DNA of 64,000 nt from Ctena decussata. Lineage: Eukaryota; Mollusca; Bivalvia; Lucinida; Lucinidae. The position numbers and the translations under genes are program-made. The notes under the pieces were generated by a model. It was given only the letters and a program-made list of their open reading frames with translations, was not told where the DNA came from and did not search any database. How positions within the stretch are numbered: the first letter of the stretch is position 1; every line of letters begins with the position of its first letter. The stretch spans positions 106,723,683-106,787,682 of the forward strand of contig OZ022498.1 of the NCBI GenBank assembly GCA_963989385.1, given 5' to 3'. Of this stretch, positions 62,855 to 64,000 are shown piece by piece.

Positions 62855-63995
62855 CTGGAAATATATTAACTGCTTGTTAGTTGTTTACACTAACAAGCAT
62901 TTATTGAATCTTCCTAAGAAGAAACCAGAGATTTAATAAAATATTAACGTTGATAATAGAACCTAAAAGTCCCCATAGTCCTATCAGTGGGCAAAATGTC
63001 TAAATACAAACATTACGAAAAGCGCTTCAGCTTTTACGAAGAGTGATAAAATGTAGTTTGACGTACATAAATTGATTTATGTAACTTGCACAAAGTATGA
63101 GGAACATGTTTTTGAAAAACTAGAATAGCTCCACAAATATTTTTTCCCTTTCTGGTTTCCGGTTGAGCCATGAGATGCAAACAAAAGCGGCATAGTGAAT
63201 AAAGTCCTACCATTGTTCATTGTATTTTTACCATTTTATTCAAGGCTATCAACTCGAAAGTAGGTCATTTTAGTTGCCAACTAAAATGACCAAATAATTT
63301 TTCAAACTTTTTTATTTGAAATTCAAGTATGTTTTATTTGTTCACAGCTGGCTGAATACGATCATTTACAATGGCTAAACTTGTAGATAAGATTGTAGCG
63401 ATACCTCGAGATGAAATTAGTCATGCTGATAGAGCAATGGTGCCTTTAACTGAATCAAAGCGTGAAACAGCACTGAAAAAAAAACTGAATTGTTTCAGTG
63501 CTTTAATATATCAGTCATAGCTACGCCTTGCAAACATAGCATAGACTTGCATCAGCCAGCGCATTAGCGTAGTCGAATTTACATAGTCTTCCCTATTCGT
63601 ATGAATGATGAATTTAAACTAGCGCCAGTCAGTGAGTGTACATTTCCTGACTTTTCTTCTTAGTTTTGTATGGTTGCCATAGTGTCAGCAGTCATGTTTC
63701 GTATGTCAGATAAATTGTTTGTTTTGTTCGCAACGGTTCTGTTACTTGCTCGATTTTGCACACAATGCTTCTTTCATCTTGCTTGCTACTGAGTATGTAC
63801 GGCATAATTACTTGGGTATACCCGAGCAATACCCTGGGTCCGAGTTTACAATTTTTTAGCATAATCTCCGAACTTGCCCACTGACATCAATTTGCATTGT
63901 GTTTTGTTTGAATAGACGTGAATCTTGTCCTCAATGAAAAGATTATTTAGGAAGCACACTTAAACTAGTAAGAAAGTAAATACATTACAGTTTAC
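62855..63995 (-). other. Guanylate cyclase intron with dispersed repeat
   Basis: This 1.14-kb interval lies between the fragmentary exon at the window edge and the FSDIVGFT exon. It holds a ~500-bp dispersed repeat (about 62958-63460) also found at 28275-28765. A small inverted repeat (AGCACTGAAA / TTTCAGTGCT) sits near 63468-63502. I see no coding sequence here. The coiled-coil linker usually found upstream of the cyclase domain is not in this window. Confidence 0.6.
62958..63460 (+). repeat. ~500-bp dispersed repeat with central palindrome (copy 2)
   Basis: Diverged direct copy of 28275-28765, inside a guanylate cyclase intron. The 13-bp arms GGTCATTTTAGTT (63263-63275) and AACTAAAATGACC (63279-63291) are perfect and are better conserved than the surrounding sequence. 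Confidence 0.75.
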
Positions 63996-64000
63996 CTTGG
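63996..64000 (-). CDS. Receptor guanylate cyclase, last bases of an upstream exon
   Basis: The last five bases of the window read CCAAG on the minus strand and are followed by GTAAAC, a good splice donor. The next exon (62731-62854) begins with one base that completes the codon AG|A (Arg), giving Pro-Arg-Ser-Val-Ala-Glu. This matches the MLP(K/R)SVAE motif at the entry to the catalytic domain of receptor guanylate cyclases. The phase (two bases, then one) fits. Only five bases are visible, so this rests on the fit with the downstream exon. Confidence 0.55.

Overview
This window is animal nuclear DNA, most likely from a marine bivalve mollusc (venerid-like). It has spliced exons with GT/AG borders, tRNA-derived SINEs, non-LTR and Ty3/gypsy relics, mariner and MITE DNA transposons. 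It also holds many mid-sized tandem-repeat elements ending in (GGAC)n/(GACA)n tracts and short G-rich inverted repeats, a style I associate with bivalve genomes. There are no bacterial operons, no rRNA, no CRISPR array and no convincing intact tRNA gene. The species is inferred from repeat style only.

The one clear host gene is on the minus strand at the right end. It is the catalytic domain of a receptor-type (particulate) guanylate cyclase, seen as four complete exons (62731-62854, 61429-61497, 60712-60886, 56767-56865) plus the last five bases of an upstream exon (63996-64000). All splice phases agree. Metal-binding aspartates and guanine-specificity residues are present. The usual Asn and Arg of the VNTASR motif read Thr and Ser, so the product may be catalytically weak or dead. 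The C-terminal exon was not found; the gene runs off the right edge and its 3' part must lie further left or be lost.

Layout. 1-2.5 kb: SINEs, dispersed repeats and long-range inverted motifs. 2.9-9.85 kb: nested tandem-repeat elements; a ~440-bp array (3907-7582) sits inside a ~185-bp array and itself carries a 5'-truncated LINE (4052-5063) and a SINE (6984-7262). 10.6-10.86 kb: a MITE with strong terminal inverted repeats. 14.3-19.9 kb: a ~180-bp array split by a 4.4-kb AT-rich element with G-rich inverted ends. 20.25-21.26 kb: a decayed mariner with TA duplication and 32-bp ends. 22-29 kb: AT-rich unique DNA, SINEs and dispersed repeats. 29.46-31.65 kb: two more tandem-repeat elements, one nested in a SINE-like repeat. 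32.1-33.6 kb: a MITE next to a dead Ty3/gypsy pol in which integrase precedes reverse transcriptase (Gmr1-like order). 35.04-36.1 kb: a fold-back element with arms arranged as two forward and two reverse copies. 36.3-38.4 kb: an (AT)n hairpin and a ~220-bp-arm inverted repeat. 39.29-40.44 kb: a 1.15-kb element with TIRs, packed with TCGTAC-like words. 42-45.7 kb: two arrays with (GGAC)n ends. 45.8-50.35 kb: a ~186-bp array carrying AAGGTCAAGGTCA in nearly every unit and duplicated as a ~2.64-kb higher-order block. 50.36-55.35 kb: further arrays and a ~1.12-kb tandem duplication. 55.4-60.6 kb: more nested arrays, the latter inside a guanylate cyclase intron.

The most unusual overall signal is that several otherwise unrelated tandem-repeat families carry closely spaced AGGTCA half-sites (DR0 and DR1 nuclear-receptor layouts), often with nucleosome-like periods and, in two cases, palindromic X-box motifs.
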